Assembly: GCF_012489685.1 (NCBI RefSeq)
Contig: NC_080044.1
Span: 32,977,021-33,041,020 of the forward strand
Length of the DNA stretch: 64,000 nt
Direction: 5' to 3'
DNA from: Lotus japonicus
Lineage: Eukaryota; Streptophyta; Magnoliopsida; Fabales; Fabaceae
Shown here: positions 44,885 through 57,451 of the stretch, piece by piece
How positions within the stretch are numbered: the first letter of the stretch is position 1
How the letters are laid out: the number at the start of each line of letters is the position of its first letter
Position numbers and translations under genes: made by a program
The notes under the pieces: generated by a model
Databases searched by the model: none
Seen by the model: only the letters and a program-made list of their open reading frames with translations
What the model was told of the DNA's origin: nothing

Positions 44885-45165
44885 TGTAAGGAACGTGATG
44901 TGAGATTCCTAGAGAGTGAGAGCGTAACCGCTTAGAGAGAGAGAGTGCAATTGAATTTCAAGTTTGTCATTTCTCAAATGAGCTAAGAGTCTCTTACATT
45001 TGGTATCCCTCCCCTATTTATAGTTGGGGGAGTTGGGCTTAGCGCCTCTAAATCACTCTAATGGGCCGGTTGGGCCTCCGGGATGAAGGCCCAAGTCCCT
45101 TGTCCGCTCCTCACCTTAGGCCAGCGCTCCTGGGCGAGGGACCCTGGGGTCTCGCCCAGTCCACA
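44885..45165 (-). mobile_element. 3' LTR of Tat element 3
   Basis: On the - strand it reads TGTGGACTGGGCGAGACCCC ... CCTTACA. A TATA (CTATAAATAGG) near 45020 and the same GGGCGAG word as the other Tat LTRs support the call. 281 bp; ends approximate because the partner LTR is off-window. Confidence 0.7.
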
Positions 45166-45892
45166 AGACACCGAGCTCGAAGCATGAGAGCTAAGTGTGT
45201 CTTTAAACAAGAAGAAACAAGGCGATGGCCATAAGAAGCTAACTAGTGCTAAAAATTAGGTACGGAAATAAAGAGCAATTGCCAACATGGCTTGGTAATT
45301 TAAAGCTTAAAAATTTAAAGTTTTGAACGCCTCGTCACGCTTCCTTGGCGACATAAGTCCACAAGCAAGCTTGTGGCGATGATACTGGATCTGCTCGCCC
45401 CGCCATAGTTACGCACGTGTCCTGATTCGTGACCCCTTGACATGTGTCGAGCCTTCGCCACGCGTTGCGCCCTGAAGCGACACAAAAGTTAGCGAATCCA
45501 AGGAATCTCAACCGCTATCTTTGAAACGTCCTTTCGAATCACGGTAGAGCCTGAAAATTTGAATTTAAACCTATAAGCTTCAACTGTTGTAACCTTTCGT
45601 TTAATGCATTGTTTTTCCTCTTCCCGAAACTCGCGCTGCACTCCCTTGAGTAATCATTTTATCCTGCCACGTCAAGGCACGATTTCCCAACCGCTACTCT
45701 CCCTGGCCTTTATATCCTTTCCCCTTCCATCATTTACCTCTTTCCATCAACTGTTCCCACATTCATTCCTGACTCTCACACTGGTTCCCTTTGCCGATCT
45801 TGCGAACTTAAAGCTCCGGCCCCTCTTGCTCCTCTTCTCACAGTCCTTTCCGGGTTAGTTTCTTATCCTTTCTTTCTCCTTCTATTTTTACG
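45166..45892 (-). other. Region between Tat LTR and antisense ORF
   Basis: No long frame of note on the - strand. On the + strand TTTATAT at about 45709-45715 in a CT-rich context is a candidate TATA for the aORF at 45893; the ORF at 45604-45858 upstream of it is probably fortuitous. Confidence 0.4.
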
Positions 45893-48813
45893 ATGCCTTC
45901 CGCAGGGGCCCTTTCCTCCGTAAAGGAAATCAAAGCCCATCGCTTGGCAACCTTTGCCACTCTCCCTTCCCCCATCTCCGAGGCTCCTGATCAGGGGATC
46001 CTTGACCAACTATCGGAGCTTTCCACCAGCGAATCCCTTTCTGACCTTGCCCACAGGGCTGGTGGGCTTTGCTGTTCTCCGCTACTAGAGGACCTCCTTC
46101 GCACTGCCGGCTGCCAAGCGCAAGATCGCCCCTGGCAACACCGTGCGGTTAATGACCCCAAGTATTCCCACTTCTTCTTTGTATACGAATACTTGTTTCT
46201 TGATCTTGGTGTTAAACTTCCCTTTTCACCCTTTCTCACCCAAGTGCTGTGTGACATTAACGTTTCTCCTTGCCAACTTCACTCTTGCTCCTGGGCCTAT
46301 CTGAAATGCTTTGAAATTCTCTATCGCAGCGTTGATGTGGTGCCTTCCCTTGCCCTCTTTTCTTTTTTCTTCGAAGCAGATCCCCGATCTCTGAAGACCC
46401 ATGGTTGGATCATTCTGGTGCCCCGGTCGGGCCGTGAACGATTTTCCCCTTACAAGGTTGGCCCTGAATCTTGCCTGGCCCGCAGGTACTTCCGGGTCAT
46501 CGTCCACCCGGCTTACCCCACTTCATTTACACAAAAGGATGGGAAGGCCCTTTTCCCTTTTTATTGGACCCAATGTCCCAAAACCACATCCAATTCCCTC
46601 GAAACGCGTTCCTCATCTCCAGAAAATTCCACCATTGGTGTCTTATCCCAACTTCCTCTTTTCCGTTGCGCTGACTTGCTTGGCGCTTCCCCAGGATCCA
46701 AACTGCTTCCTCGATAAGGTTTTTCCATTTACCGCCTTCTTCACGCCTTCCTCTTAATCTTCTTCGCTTCTGATGATTCTTTCCTTTGTTTTTCAGGGAA
46801 TATGAAGTTTTCTACTTCCGAACTGCTGGAGGCCTTCCTCTCCGGGAACGTTAAGGCACCTTCTCCAGCTCAAGTTGGAGAGAAAAGGCGAAGCTCGCCG
46901 ATGGGCGGGGGCTCACCTCAGAAAAAGAAACTGGGTGAAACAGGCTCCCAAGTCGCACCTCTGATTTACGCGGGCGAGGGACCCATCGCGTCCGCCCCGG
47001 CTGTCTCGGATAGCACACGTGACTCCTTGGTGCCCGATCATCATGGCGAGGCGAACACTCCCCCTGCTGTGGATACCTCTTGCCCCTTGACCTCGATGGC
47101 GGGCCTGCAGCCTCCGTCCTCTGACTGCCCGCTGTCTCCTCCGCCCGTCCAGACTACTCACGATTCACCACCCCCAAAGGTTGGCGGTGAGGAAAAGGAA
47201 ACTCCCCCGGGCCGCCCAAAGGACCCCTCCAACAACTCTTCCGCCGATCCCTTCTCCTTCTTGCTTTCTCACCCTTACCTTGAGAAATTGAGGGAAGTTC
47301 CAACCTGTAAGACCCAAGTTTTTAAGTTTAGAATAAGGGAATAAAATTCCTATTCACGATTAGGTTTGATGTATCGTGAAGGAAAACCTGAACAAGTGTT
47401 TATTGAATGGAATAAATTTATGAAGGAGAAAGTTCAGGAAAAGGCTAAGGATTGTATCAAAGTCGATAAAAGTTATAGCACGATTAGTATACGCTTAAAC
47501 CTAGGGCAAGAGCGCTAGTAAATAGCTAATTTGCACTTAAAGACACGATGGAAACTAATTCCAAAAATCTTCAGAGAAATGTTAGAACTTCTCTTAATCC
47601 TTCCATGACAAGCGTTTCGATGCGAAACCCTGAGATATACGAACGTTCGATTCCAATCCTCGGAGGTTTGCCGAAACTAAAACCCTGATAGTTCAAGAAA
47701 CCTAGAATGAACGGTTGATGAATTCTTTTTCTATTCGGAGCTTCAAATGAAGATTCCACACGCGTACACCCATTTCTCTTGATGTTTCCAATCTTTCTTC
47801 AGAAGGAAGTTTTCTCTTCCGACATCCACTGCAAAAAGTAGTTTTTCAGGTAAAATAGATTTACACCGACTTTGGATTGTTTACCTTAATTCCAAGAAAC
47901 CTCTTTTGAGTTTTGGAATTCTGTCGCCAAAACCTATCTTAAAATTCACGGAGGATGGCGCCGGAAAAATCGAAATCGCGAAATTTTCATTTTCCCGCAT
48001 TTTCCCATCCCCTATAAATAGGAGAAAAACCAAAAACTCTTCACCATTTCACCCACAAACCCGCGAGCTTAAGGAGAAGGAGGGGAGAAGAAGATTTTCG
48101 CCGTTTCTTGCTTGATCGTTGCTCTGACAATTGCTACTTGAAGGTATCGAGGTATAGATGCTAATCCTTACTTCTGATCGTCAATTCCGTTGTTTTTCAC
48201 TATGTCTTTCTGTGCTCTAAGTTTTGAGGTTTTTGCAAAACTGTCCAGATAACTTCATCTTTCTATCTAAACCTCTTCCCTACGTGCCCAAGAGCATGTT
48301 TAGCGGATTACATTTCGCCGATTCTCGCCGAATTGCCGCCGAGTTTCAATTCTGCTCCAAATACCCATTTTTAGACAAAGTTTCATCCTTTATACTGAAA
48401 AGTCTCGACTTAGCTTAGCGCTAGTAGGATTAGTTGTCATAAACGTCGTTGGTGACGTCCCCATCCAATTTGTTTTTCAAATTTCCAATTTTGAAATTCT
48501 GAGCTAAAAATATTAACCAAAATACCCCTGCGACAGTTTTCGATCCGATAATTTTTCCAAGTTTAGATTCGCCTTAGTTACGACTAATGATAACCTAGGA
48601 ACCAAGTTTGATCAAAGAAAAATCGACGCACACAATTAAAGTGTGTGGCCGTGAGCTCTCCAAGGGAGGGGAGAAAATTCCTTTTTCGAAAACTTGTCCG
48701 ATCGCGTTAGATTATCGTACTTCGGAGTATATGCAACTTCGTGTAACCTTAGTGAGTATTGAGTGCTGAGTTTCTGACTGATTATGATGGAATTCTGTGG
48801 TTTTTGCTCTAAG

Positions 48814-48891
48814 GTTCATTTGAGGAGTTTCAAGAAGAGGAAGGCGTAGAGTGTGAAGGAACGCTTGAGGATAACGCTGGAGGAACTGCAG
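48814..48891 (+). other. 78-nt exon-like block, copy B
   Basis: Between ...CTCTAAG and GTGAGG; open in phase 2+25+1, acidic (SFEEFQEEEGVECEGTL). Same length as in the other four copies. Confidence 0.45.
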
Positions 48892-50370
48892 GTGAGGGCT
48901 ACTCACTGAACTATTAGTTAATGCTTTAGGTGTCGACGAATTCGACTTGATTTACTGTTTATGCACTTGTTTGTGTGTTGACTGGGAAAATGTTTTCTGA
49001 GGCTTCGCCTGAAAATGATTATTATTCATCTCTTGATTGTTTTTGAGATTGATTTACATGCTATGTGCTAAATGGTTAATCTAGGATGTGTGATATTTGC
49101 CCTATATGCTAAGTGCTACATGGTTAATCTAGGATGTGTTGATATATGTGCCATGACTGTTGGATTGCGCTAATTTGACTATGCAATTACACATATATCT
49201 GTTGTGCTACCGAGTGAGGATAACGGGCATGTTATGCCAAATTTATTATGAGATTTTGGGAAGTTTGACGAGACGAACGGAGATTCGGGCCTTGTTATTG
49301 TTTTAGTGGATCGAGACATTCTCTGGGAGTTATTTGGGATTATGGGATCTTTGAAACTCATAAGATTTGTGATAAAACTAAAGGGAAACTATTTTACAAG
49401 GAAAATTCATAAGACATTAAACAACCTCTAAATCTTTAAATAATGATAACAATCTCGAAGGAAAGCTTAGGATTCAAATCTTAGTTTTGGAAAATGAGAA
49501 GTGTCGTCGAGTCCAAGTGTTGAGGAAACTAATAAGTTCTGAGTATGTTGATACTCTTTTGCTCGAGGAGCAGTTTTGTTCTTGGGCTATCTAAAAGATA
49601 AGCCGGGAAACGGGTAGTTTCCGAATATGTTGATACTCTTTGCTCGCTGAGCAGTTTTGACCATCGGATGGAGATGTGTCGGATGATTCGAGAAATCATC
49701 ATGAGATAATGTGTTTATAATTAATTGTCTTTTGTCGCAGAATCGACATTTGCCTTAGGGTATGCTTTTAGAGACAATAAGTTAGCTAGAACACGTGGCG
49801 ACGTGTCGAGTGAGGTCGGAGACGTTGTTTGGCTAATCACTTTGCATTCATGCACACATTAAGAGGTTAATACACGGTGGGATGCCGGACCTCGGTGGAT
49901 TCCAAAATGGTCATAAGACCGGATTTCCACTTAAGAACACTACGGTGATTCTTAGTAGCAGACCGAAATGAAAGACCTTCGGGTTTACTGCTGATCTGAC
50001 AACTGTTGTTGTTGGTGTAAGAGGCACGCGGGCCGAAATGGTCCCACCGTGGCTGGTGTTAGGGCTGATCCGTTGATGCCCATCCCTCCGGAATGCATCT
50101 TGTCAACCGGCATCTCATTCATGCAACATGCATACTGACTTAGTTGCCGAGTGCGATTGATACTTGTTAATCTTACTTGATGCATGCTAATTGTTATTAT
50201 TGTCATTTATATTCATTGGGAGATATACAATGTTATGATGTTATCACTAACTACTAAGCCTAAGTAGCTATCCCTTAAACTGTATCTATTGGAGTTATGA
50301 CTTACATAATTCTTTGGAGTTGATCCTCGCGTCTTCTGTGTGTGTTTTGGCGGACTACACCCTTTGTCAG

Positions 50371-53300
50371 ATGTCCATGGCGGACTGGTTCATGATGGTT
50401 CACCCTTCGGGGGGGACTAGTGTAAGGCCCGAGTTTTAGGCTTATGTTAAGTGAATAAACTTTTTATTCACGATTAGGGTTGATGTAATGTGAAGGGAAA
50501 CCTGAACGAAAGTTTATTAAATGAAATATATTTATGAAGGAGAAAGTTCAGGAAAAGTTCAAGGATTTCATTATGATCGATAAAAGTTATAGCACGAACG
50601 TTTTACGCTTAAACCTAGGTCAGAAACCCTAGTATATAGCTAATTTTCACTTTTAGGCACGCTGGCAGTTAATTCCAAAAATCTTCAGAGAAATGTTAGA
50701 ATTTCTCTTCTTCCATATATAACAATCGTTTCGAGGCGAAACTCTAGGATCTACGAACGTCCGATTCCAATCATCGGAAGTTTGCCGAAACCGAATCCCT
50801 GGTATTTCAAAACCCTAGAATTTCCCGACTTTGAGGACTTTATCTATTCAGAGCTTCAAATGAATATTCCACACGCGTACACCCATTTCTCTTGATGATT
50901 TCAATCTTTCTTCAGAAGGAAGTTTTCCATTCCGACATTCGAGGCAAAAAGCAACTTATCGGGTAAAATAGTTTTACACCGACTTTGCACCGACTTTGCA
51001 TTAGTTGCCAAAAATACAAGGAGATATCTTCTTAGCTTGGGAATTCCTTTGCCAAAACCTATCTTAGAATTCATGGAGAATGACGCCGGAAAAATCGGAT
51101 TCGCGAAACTTTCATTTTCCCGCGAATTTCCACCTTCTATATATAGCAAACAAAGGAAGAAAAAACACAATTTTCCTCCATTTTCTCTCCTCTAAACCGC
51201 GGCCAAGAACAAGGAAGAAGGAAGAAGAGTTTTTCTTCATCGTTTGCTTGATCGTCGATCAATCAGTTGCTACTTCAAGGTTTCGAGGTATAGTCGCTAA
51301 TCCTTACCTCCGATCGCTTTTTCCATAGCTTTTCTGTAGAGTTTCCTGAGCGGATAGTTTATGGGTTTTTGCAAAACTATCCTGAATCTTTCATTTCTGA
51401 TTCTAAACCTCTTCTATGTATGCCCAAGATCACTTCTGCCGGATTAGATTTTCCGTTATGTCGCCGGAATTCCGCCGGAATCAATTTGAACCTAAAATAC
51501 CCATTTTATGTAGTTTTTGAGTAAAGTTCCAACCTCTAGGCTGAAAACTATCGCCTTAGCTTAGTGCTAGTAGGATTAGTTGTCATAAACGTCGTTGGTG
51601 ACGTCCCTGCAAAATTTTATTTTTGGGATTTCAGTTTTGAAAATCCTAAGTTAAAAATCATGACCAAAATACCCCTGCGACAGTTTTTGATCCGATAATT
51701 TTTCCGAGTTCAGAATACCCTTAGTTACGGCTTATGAAAGCATAGGAACCAAGTTTGATCGAAGAAAAATCGAACCCTACAATTACCTATAGTGGCCGAG
51801 AGCTATAAGGGGGGAGGAGGAAATTTCCTTTTCCGAAAACTTGTCTTTTCGCGCTAGATTATCGTACCTTAGAGTATAGATTACTTCGAGTAACCTTAGT
51901 AAGTATCGATAGCTTAGTTTCCGATAGATTCTGATTGATTTTTTGTGGTTTTGTTCTAAAGGTGATTTTGAGGAATTTCCTGAGGATCAACACCTTGCTT
52001 GTGAAGAAGAGTTTGAAGTTTTTGCTGGAGAACCTTCAGGTGAGGGCTTCTCACTGAATCTCTAGTTAATGCTTAGGGTCGATATTTCGACATTGTTTAC
52101 TGTTTATGCACTGAGATTGTGTGTGATTGAAAATGTTTTCTGAGGCTTCGGCTGACAATGTAGATGATTCATCTACTGAATGTTTTTGAAGATTGACTTA
52201 CATGCTATGTGCTATGTGGGTAATCTAGGATGTGTGGTGCATGCTTTATATGCTAAGTGCTAAGTGTTTATGACGCGATTTATTGATATATGACATGTTG
52301 TTGATTGTGATGATTTAAATATGCTTTACACTGAAAATCTGAGATTCTGAATGGTGAGAATAGCGGGCAGGTCATGCCGATTTTATTTTGAGAGTTTTGA
52401 GAAAGTTTGATAGGACGAACGAGGTTCGGGCCTTGTATAGGGTTTATGGATCGAGACATTCTCTGGAGTCATTTGGGGATTCGAAGATCCCGAGAACTTA
52501 TAGGAATTGCGATAAGACTAAAAAGGATATTATTTTGAAAAGAAAATTCATAAGACATTAAACAACCTCTAAATCTTTAAGTAAGGGTAATAATCTCGAA
52601 AGGAGGCTTTGGATGAAAATCATAGTATGGAAAACGAGAAGTGTCGTTGGATCCAAGTGTTGAGTCCGTTGGTTGTTGTGCTGTTGGAGCAGCGATGTTG
52701 TTGGGCTATCCTGGGGATAAGTCCGGGGAACCGTTAGTTCCCGAGTATGTGATACTCTTGTGCTGTTGGAGCTGCGATGTTGTTGGGCTATCCTGGGGAT
52801 AAGTCCGGGGAACCGTTAGTTCCCGAGTATGTAATACTCTTGTGCTGTTGGAGCAGCGATGTGTGTTGTGAAGTGTGTCTTTTGTCGCAGAATCGACTTT
52901 GCCTTAGGGTAAGATTTTAGAGACTTTAAGTTACCTAGAACACGTGGCGACGTGTCGAGTGAGATCGGAGACGTTGGTTGACTAATCATCCTGCATTCAT
53001 GCAACATTAATGGGGTATTAACACAGGACGTACTCTGGACCTCGTCGGATTCCAAAATGGTCATAAGACCCGGATTTCCGTGATAGAGCGTCTGTAGACG
53101 TCTCTTGTAGCAGACCGAAATGGCAGACCTACGGGTTACGGCTGATCTGACTACCGTTGTTGTTGGAGTAAGAGGCACGCGGGCCGAAATGGCACCACCG
53201 TGGCTGGTGAAGGGCTGATCCGTTGATGTCCATCCGTTCCGGATTGCATATTGGTTGACTGGGTTAACCTGCATACATATCATGCAACATGCATACTAAT

Positions 53301-54928
53301 TTAGTTGTTGAGTGTGATTGCTATTTGATTATCTTACTTGTAACATGCTAAGTGTTATTATTGCGTTCATGTTATTGTGGAACATGCAACCCTAGGAATG
53401 ATATCTTTAGCTATAAGCCTAAGTGGCTATCTATTATTTGTACCTATTGGGTTTATTATCTACATAGTTCTTTAGAGTTGACCCTCGCGTCTTCTGTGTG
53501 TGTTTTGGCGGACAACGCCTTTTGTCAGATGAACATTGCGGATTGGTTCGCAATGGTCCACCCTTCGGGGGGGATTAGGTACGAGATGATCGACCAGGAC
53601 GACCCCGGGTCGTGGGTGGTTGACCCCGCGAGCCACCGAGCGACGTATTCGGGGCGTATCATGGAGGACCACGTGGATAGTGGAGGACTCTTGAGGTCAG
53701 GAGTGTTGAGGCGATGCTCTATCAGCTTCAACTTGCCACCGGGCGTTCACTGTGGACCAGGTCTTGGAGGAGCACCGCCGCCACCGTCATCTTCAGAGGA
53801 GGAGGATTCCTCAGAGGAGATTCCAGTGGGAGTGCCTTCGGCAGGGTCTAGTGCACCCTCCGTTGCGATCATTGATGATCAGGGTTCGGGCCCTAAGCCC
53901 GTGAGTCCAGCATCGGAGAGCGTTGCAGGAGCGAGGGGAGGACGGATAGGGTTGATAGACTTGGTCGTTCTGGATTCTGATTCAGACGACGATCATGCTA
54001 GCACATAGTTTTGAGTGTTGGTATGAGCTCCTCGAGTTAGGATTAGTGTAGGAGTAGAGTTTTAGCTCTGACAGTCTTGCTTCATTTGTTACTTAGGGGA
54101 CAGGGTAGATCCGCCTATAGCTTTTTGTGTGGTTTCCTTACGGGAATCACAGAGAGTTGGTTGGACTTAGGAGGTCTTATTTTCAGGCCATTGGGTCAGC
54201 TGATTCTCAGTTTTGAGGGATGGTGTTGCGGGCACTTCACCCTTTTCATTTGGTTTGTATATATTGCCTACGGGCATTGCACTTTTCTTTCCGTCACTGG
54301 AGGTTACTCGTGACGAGGTTGTTACTTACAGCGGGGGCTGTTTATATATTGTATATTAGTTTTATTACTTTTCGCATTTGGGTTTTATTTAATTCAGTCT
54401 TGTCTTAGTTATTATCAAAAAAAAAATATTCACGTTTTTCCGCATTAAGTTTACTTTTGGTTACTAAAGTGACGCCACCGAAATCGGGGTGTTACAACTA
54501 GATTCGAGATGCTCGATCAGGATGACCCCGGCTCATGGGTGGTCGACCCCGCTGGCCACCGAGCGACTTACTCGGGGAGGATTATGGAGGACCGTGTCGA
54601 CCGTCTGGGACACTTGACGGAAGGAGTGCTGAGGAGATACACTGTGAGCTTCAAACTGCCACCCGGCGTGCACTGCGGACCCGGTGTAGGAGCACCACCC
54701 CCACCGTCATCTTCGGATGATGAGGACCCCTCAGAGGAGGAGCCTGTAGGAGGGACTTCTGCGGAGTCTAGCTCACCCACTATTGCTGTTATTGATGACC
54801 ATGGCTCGGGCCCTAAGCCCGTGAGGCCAGCACAGGAGCGTGTCGCGGTAGCGAGAGGAGGGAGGATGGTGTACATTGACTTAGTCGTTATGGATTCTGA
54901 TTCGGACGATGATCAAGCTAGCATGTAG
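50371..54928 (+). CDS. LTR-resident conserved ORF, copy B (158 aa), interrupted by copy C
   Basis: The ATG at 50371 follows TTTGTCAG. The first 50 nt (to 50420) encode MSMADWFMMVHPSGGT, then copy C is inserted. After skipping C and one ACTAG repeat the frame resumes at 54502 and runs to the TAG at 54926-54928: 477 nt, no stop. So the ORF was intact when C inserted. The core (HRATYSGRIMED, GVLRR, PPGVHCGPGVG) and the tail IDLVVMDSDSDDD match copies C and E. In its present state it is broken by the 4-kb insertion. Function unknown. Confidence 0.6.
51962..52039 (+). other. 78-nt exon-like block, copy C
   Basis: Between ...TTCTAAAG and GTGAGG; open in phase 2+25+1, acidic (DFEEFPEDQHLACEEEFE). 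Near relative of the block in copy A. Confidence 0.45.
52681..52850 (+). repeat. 81-82 bp tandem repeat in copy C
   Basis: CTGTTGGAGC(A/T)GCGATG starts at 52681, 52762 and 52844. Each unit carries GGGGATAAGTCCGGGGAACC and ends in GTNATACTC. Same LTR zone that is expanded differently in copies A, D and E. Confidence 0.85.
53529..54008 (+). CDS. LTR-resident conserved ORF, copy C (159 aa, intact)
   Basis: Function unknown; best-preserved short form. The ATG at 53529 directly follows TTTGTCAG, as in A, B and E, so an upstream splice is possible; the frame is also open upstream (VCVLADNAFCQ). N-terminal block MNIADWFAMVHPSGGIRYE, middle HRATYSGRIMED with GVLRR and LPPGVHCGPGLGG, then a Ser/Glu/Pro-rich low-complexity half and the C-terminal LIDLVVLDSDSDDD. 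No zinc fingers, membrane segments or catalytic motif seen; predicted acidic. The tail resembles a SUMO-interacting motif (hydrophobic core next to Ser/Asp). It sits about 2.4 kb downstream of the LTR TATA. Confidence 0.65.
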   Translation: MNIADWFAMVHPSGGIRYEMIDQDDPGSWVVDPASHRATYSGRIMEDHVDSGGLLRSGVLRRCSISFNLPPGVHCGPGLGGAPPPPSSSEEEDSSEEIPVGVPSAGSSAPSVAIIDDQGSGPKPVSPASESVAGARGGRIGLIDLVVLDSDSDDDHAST

Positions 54929-57373
54929 TTGTGAGTGCTGGTGTGAGCTCCTCTAGACAGGATTAGTGTAGGAGTAGAGTCATAGCTCTGACCGTCATGT
55001 TTCATTTGGGGACAGGGTAGTTTCCTGACCGATAGCTTTTTGTGTGGTTTCTCTACGGAAATCACAGAGAGTTGGTTGGACTAGGGGGTCTTGTTTTAGG
55101 CCGTTTGGGCTGACTTATTCTCATTTTTGAGGGATTGTGTTGCGGACACTTGACCTTTCCTTTTGGATTGCACATATTGCCTACGGGCGTTACTTTCTGT
55201 TACTTCCCGACACTGGAGGATACTCGTGACGTGGTTCGCTACTTACAACGGGGGCTGTAATTATATATTGTACATTAGTCATGCTGTCTTTTATCTTTGA
55301 GTTTTATTTCATTAAGTTCGTAGTTTTATCAGTTAAACAAATCAAAAAAAAAATATTCACGTTTTTTCCGCTTTAATTTCTTTTTGGTTACTAAAGTGAC
55401 GCCACCGAAATCAAGGTGTTACACAGCCAAAACCTACAGGGGTTGCCCAAGAAGCTGTGTCAAGTCTTCTTCGCGTCGGTTGTCTGTTCGCCCAAGTGGC
55501 CTGGCAGGCTCGTCCTCTCACCGGGATTGCGGGGCTCCGCCAAGAGATGGAAAAGCTGCATTCCATCAACCTTCAAGCCAACGAGACCTGCTCCAAGCTA
55601 TCCGCCCAGTTAGCCACTGAGGTGGAAAGGACAAAGAAAATGCAGAAAAAACTCGCGGAAGCAAAGCTTGCATAGGTAGCTGTGAGACCCAAGATTTTAA
55701 GCTTAAAATAAATTAGTGAATTCCTTATTAACGAATAAGTTCGATGTATCGTGAAGGGAAACCTGAACAAGAGTTTATTGGATGAAATAAATTTATGAAG
55801 GAGAAGGTTCAGGAAAAGTTCAAGGATTGTATCAAAACCGATAAGAGTTATAGCATGATTAATATTCGCCTAAGCCTAGGTCAAAGACACTAGTAAATAG
55901 CTAATTTACACTTTAGGACGCGATGGAAACTAATTCCAAAAATCTTCAGAGAAATGTTAGAATTTCTCTTATTCGTCTATAAACAAGTATTTCGATGCGA
56001 ATCCCTGGAATGTACGAACGTCAAATTCCAATTCTCGGAAGTTTGCCGAAACGGAATCCCTGATAGTTCAAAAACCCTAAAATCGACGGACGATGAAGAC
56101 TTTTTCTATTCGGAGCTTCAAATAAAGATTTCATCCGCGCACGCCCACTCTAATCGACGTTCCAAATCTTTCTTCAGAAGGAAGTTTCTGCATCCGAGGT
56201 CAATATCATAAAGTGCATAAAGTGCATTTTTAATGCCGGTAAGCATTAAAAACAAGCCTCGAAAACCAAAAATCATACTGATATTTCTTTGAAGAATTAG
56301 AAGATTCAGCGGGAAGAATATCGTGTCTAAAATACGTTGGAATCAGTAGGAAAAATCGGAATTGCGAAATTTTCATTTTTCCGCATTTTCCATTTCCTAT
56401 ATATAGTATGAAAAATGAAAAAAAAAACAAAAAAATCCCAAAACACACACACACGGCCGAGAGCTCTTGGAGGAAAGGAGGAAAAGTGTTTTTTTTCCAA
56501 TTCTTGACCGATCGTCGTTCCGTTCGTTGCTAATCGAAGACATCGAGGTATAGTTACTATCCCTCACTTCTGATCGTCAGATCTGTCGACTTTTTCTATG
56601 TTTTTCTGAGCTCAAAGTTTGGAGCATTTTGTAAAACTGTCCAAATAACTTGATTTCAGTGTCTAAACTTATTGCCTACGTGCTCTAGAGCATGAATATC
56701 CGGTTGTTTTCTGTTGAATCTCGCCGAATTGCCGCCGAGTTTCAATTCTGCTCAAAAACCCATTTTTATGCTGAGGTTCCGCTTTTTGGATCAAAAACTC
56801 TCGACTGAGCTTAGCTTTAGTAGGATTAGTTGTTATAAATGTCGTTAGGATCGACCCCATCAAATTTGTTTTTCGAAATTCTGATTTTGAGTTTCCGAGC
56901 TAAAAATATTGACCAAAATACCCCTGCGACAGTTTTCGACCCGATAATTTTTCTGAGAGTTTCCCTGGCCTAGATATCGCCTAAGAATACCTAGGAATTG
57001 ATTTAGATCGAAGAAAAAGTTCGAAAACCCTATTTTCCATAGTGGCCGAAACCTATTTGCTTGGGTACCGTGTCCAAAAATAATTTTTGAGTCTCTATGA
57101 CCTGAGCCATTGCGTAGCTCTTTCAATTGTCGAAATTTTGGCGCTGGTTTTGTGTCATTCCGAGTTCTGTAGCTCGAGTTATGCACGTTTTAGCGAATAA
57201 AGTGTTTTTGTACAAAACTTGAATCGAGTCAAAACTCATCCATTCGGGGGAAGCCCTTCCATTCGTGCCTAAATGTTGTACTCTGAAGCTTCTCGAGCTT
57301 TGTCGACCATTAGTTAGGATTGTTTCGACTGTATCGACTTGTGTTGATTCATTATTGCTTTGTTTGCTCAAAG

Positions 57374-57451
57374 GTTCAATTGTGGAAACCTTGGGATTGA
57401 CTGAGCAAGCTTGTGAGCGAGACCTGCACCGCGAGACTAGAACAACTCGAG
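57374..57451 (+). other. 78-nt exon-like block, copy D
   Basis: Between ...CTCAAAG and GTTAGG; open in phase 2+25+1 (SIVETLGLTEQACERDL). Shares the SxxETL start with copy E. Confidence 0.45.

Larger units (their letters stand above)
50421..54496 (+). mobile_element. Solo LTR copy C nested in copy B (TSD ACTAG)
   Basis: 4,076 bp, TGTAAGGCC...GGTGTTACA, perfect ACTAG on both sides (50416-50420, 54497-54501). It inserted inside the ORF of copy B. Closest by eye to copy A (long near-identical stretches around the promoter and 3' end). TATA at 51137-51146, E2F-like TTTTCCCGCG at 51115-51124. Confidence 0.95.
47306..55423 (+). mobile_element. Solo LTR copy B (TSD CAACC/CAGCC), split by copy C
   Basis: Runs TGTAAGACC...GGTGTTACA; the flanks 47301-47305 CAACC and 55424-55428 CAGCC differ at one base. 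Without C it is 4,037 bp. TATA (TATAAATA) at 48013-48020; E2F-like TTTTCCCGC at 47990-47998. The imperfect TSD and the host role for C mark it as older than C. Confidence 0.9.
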
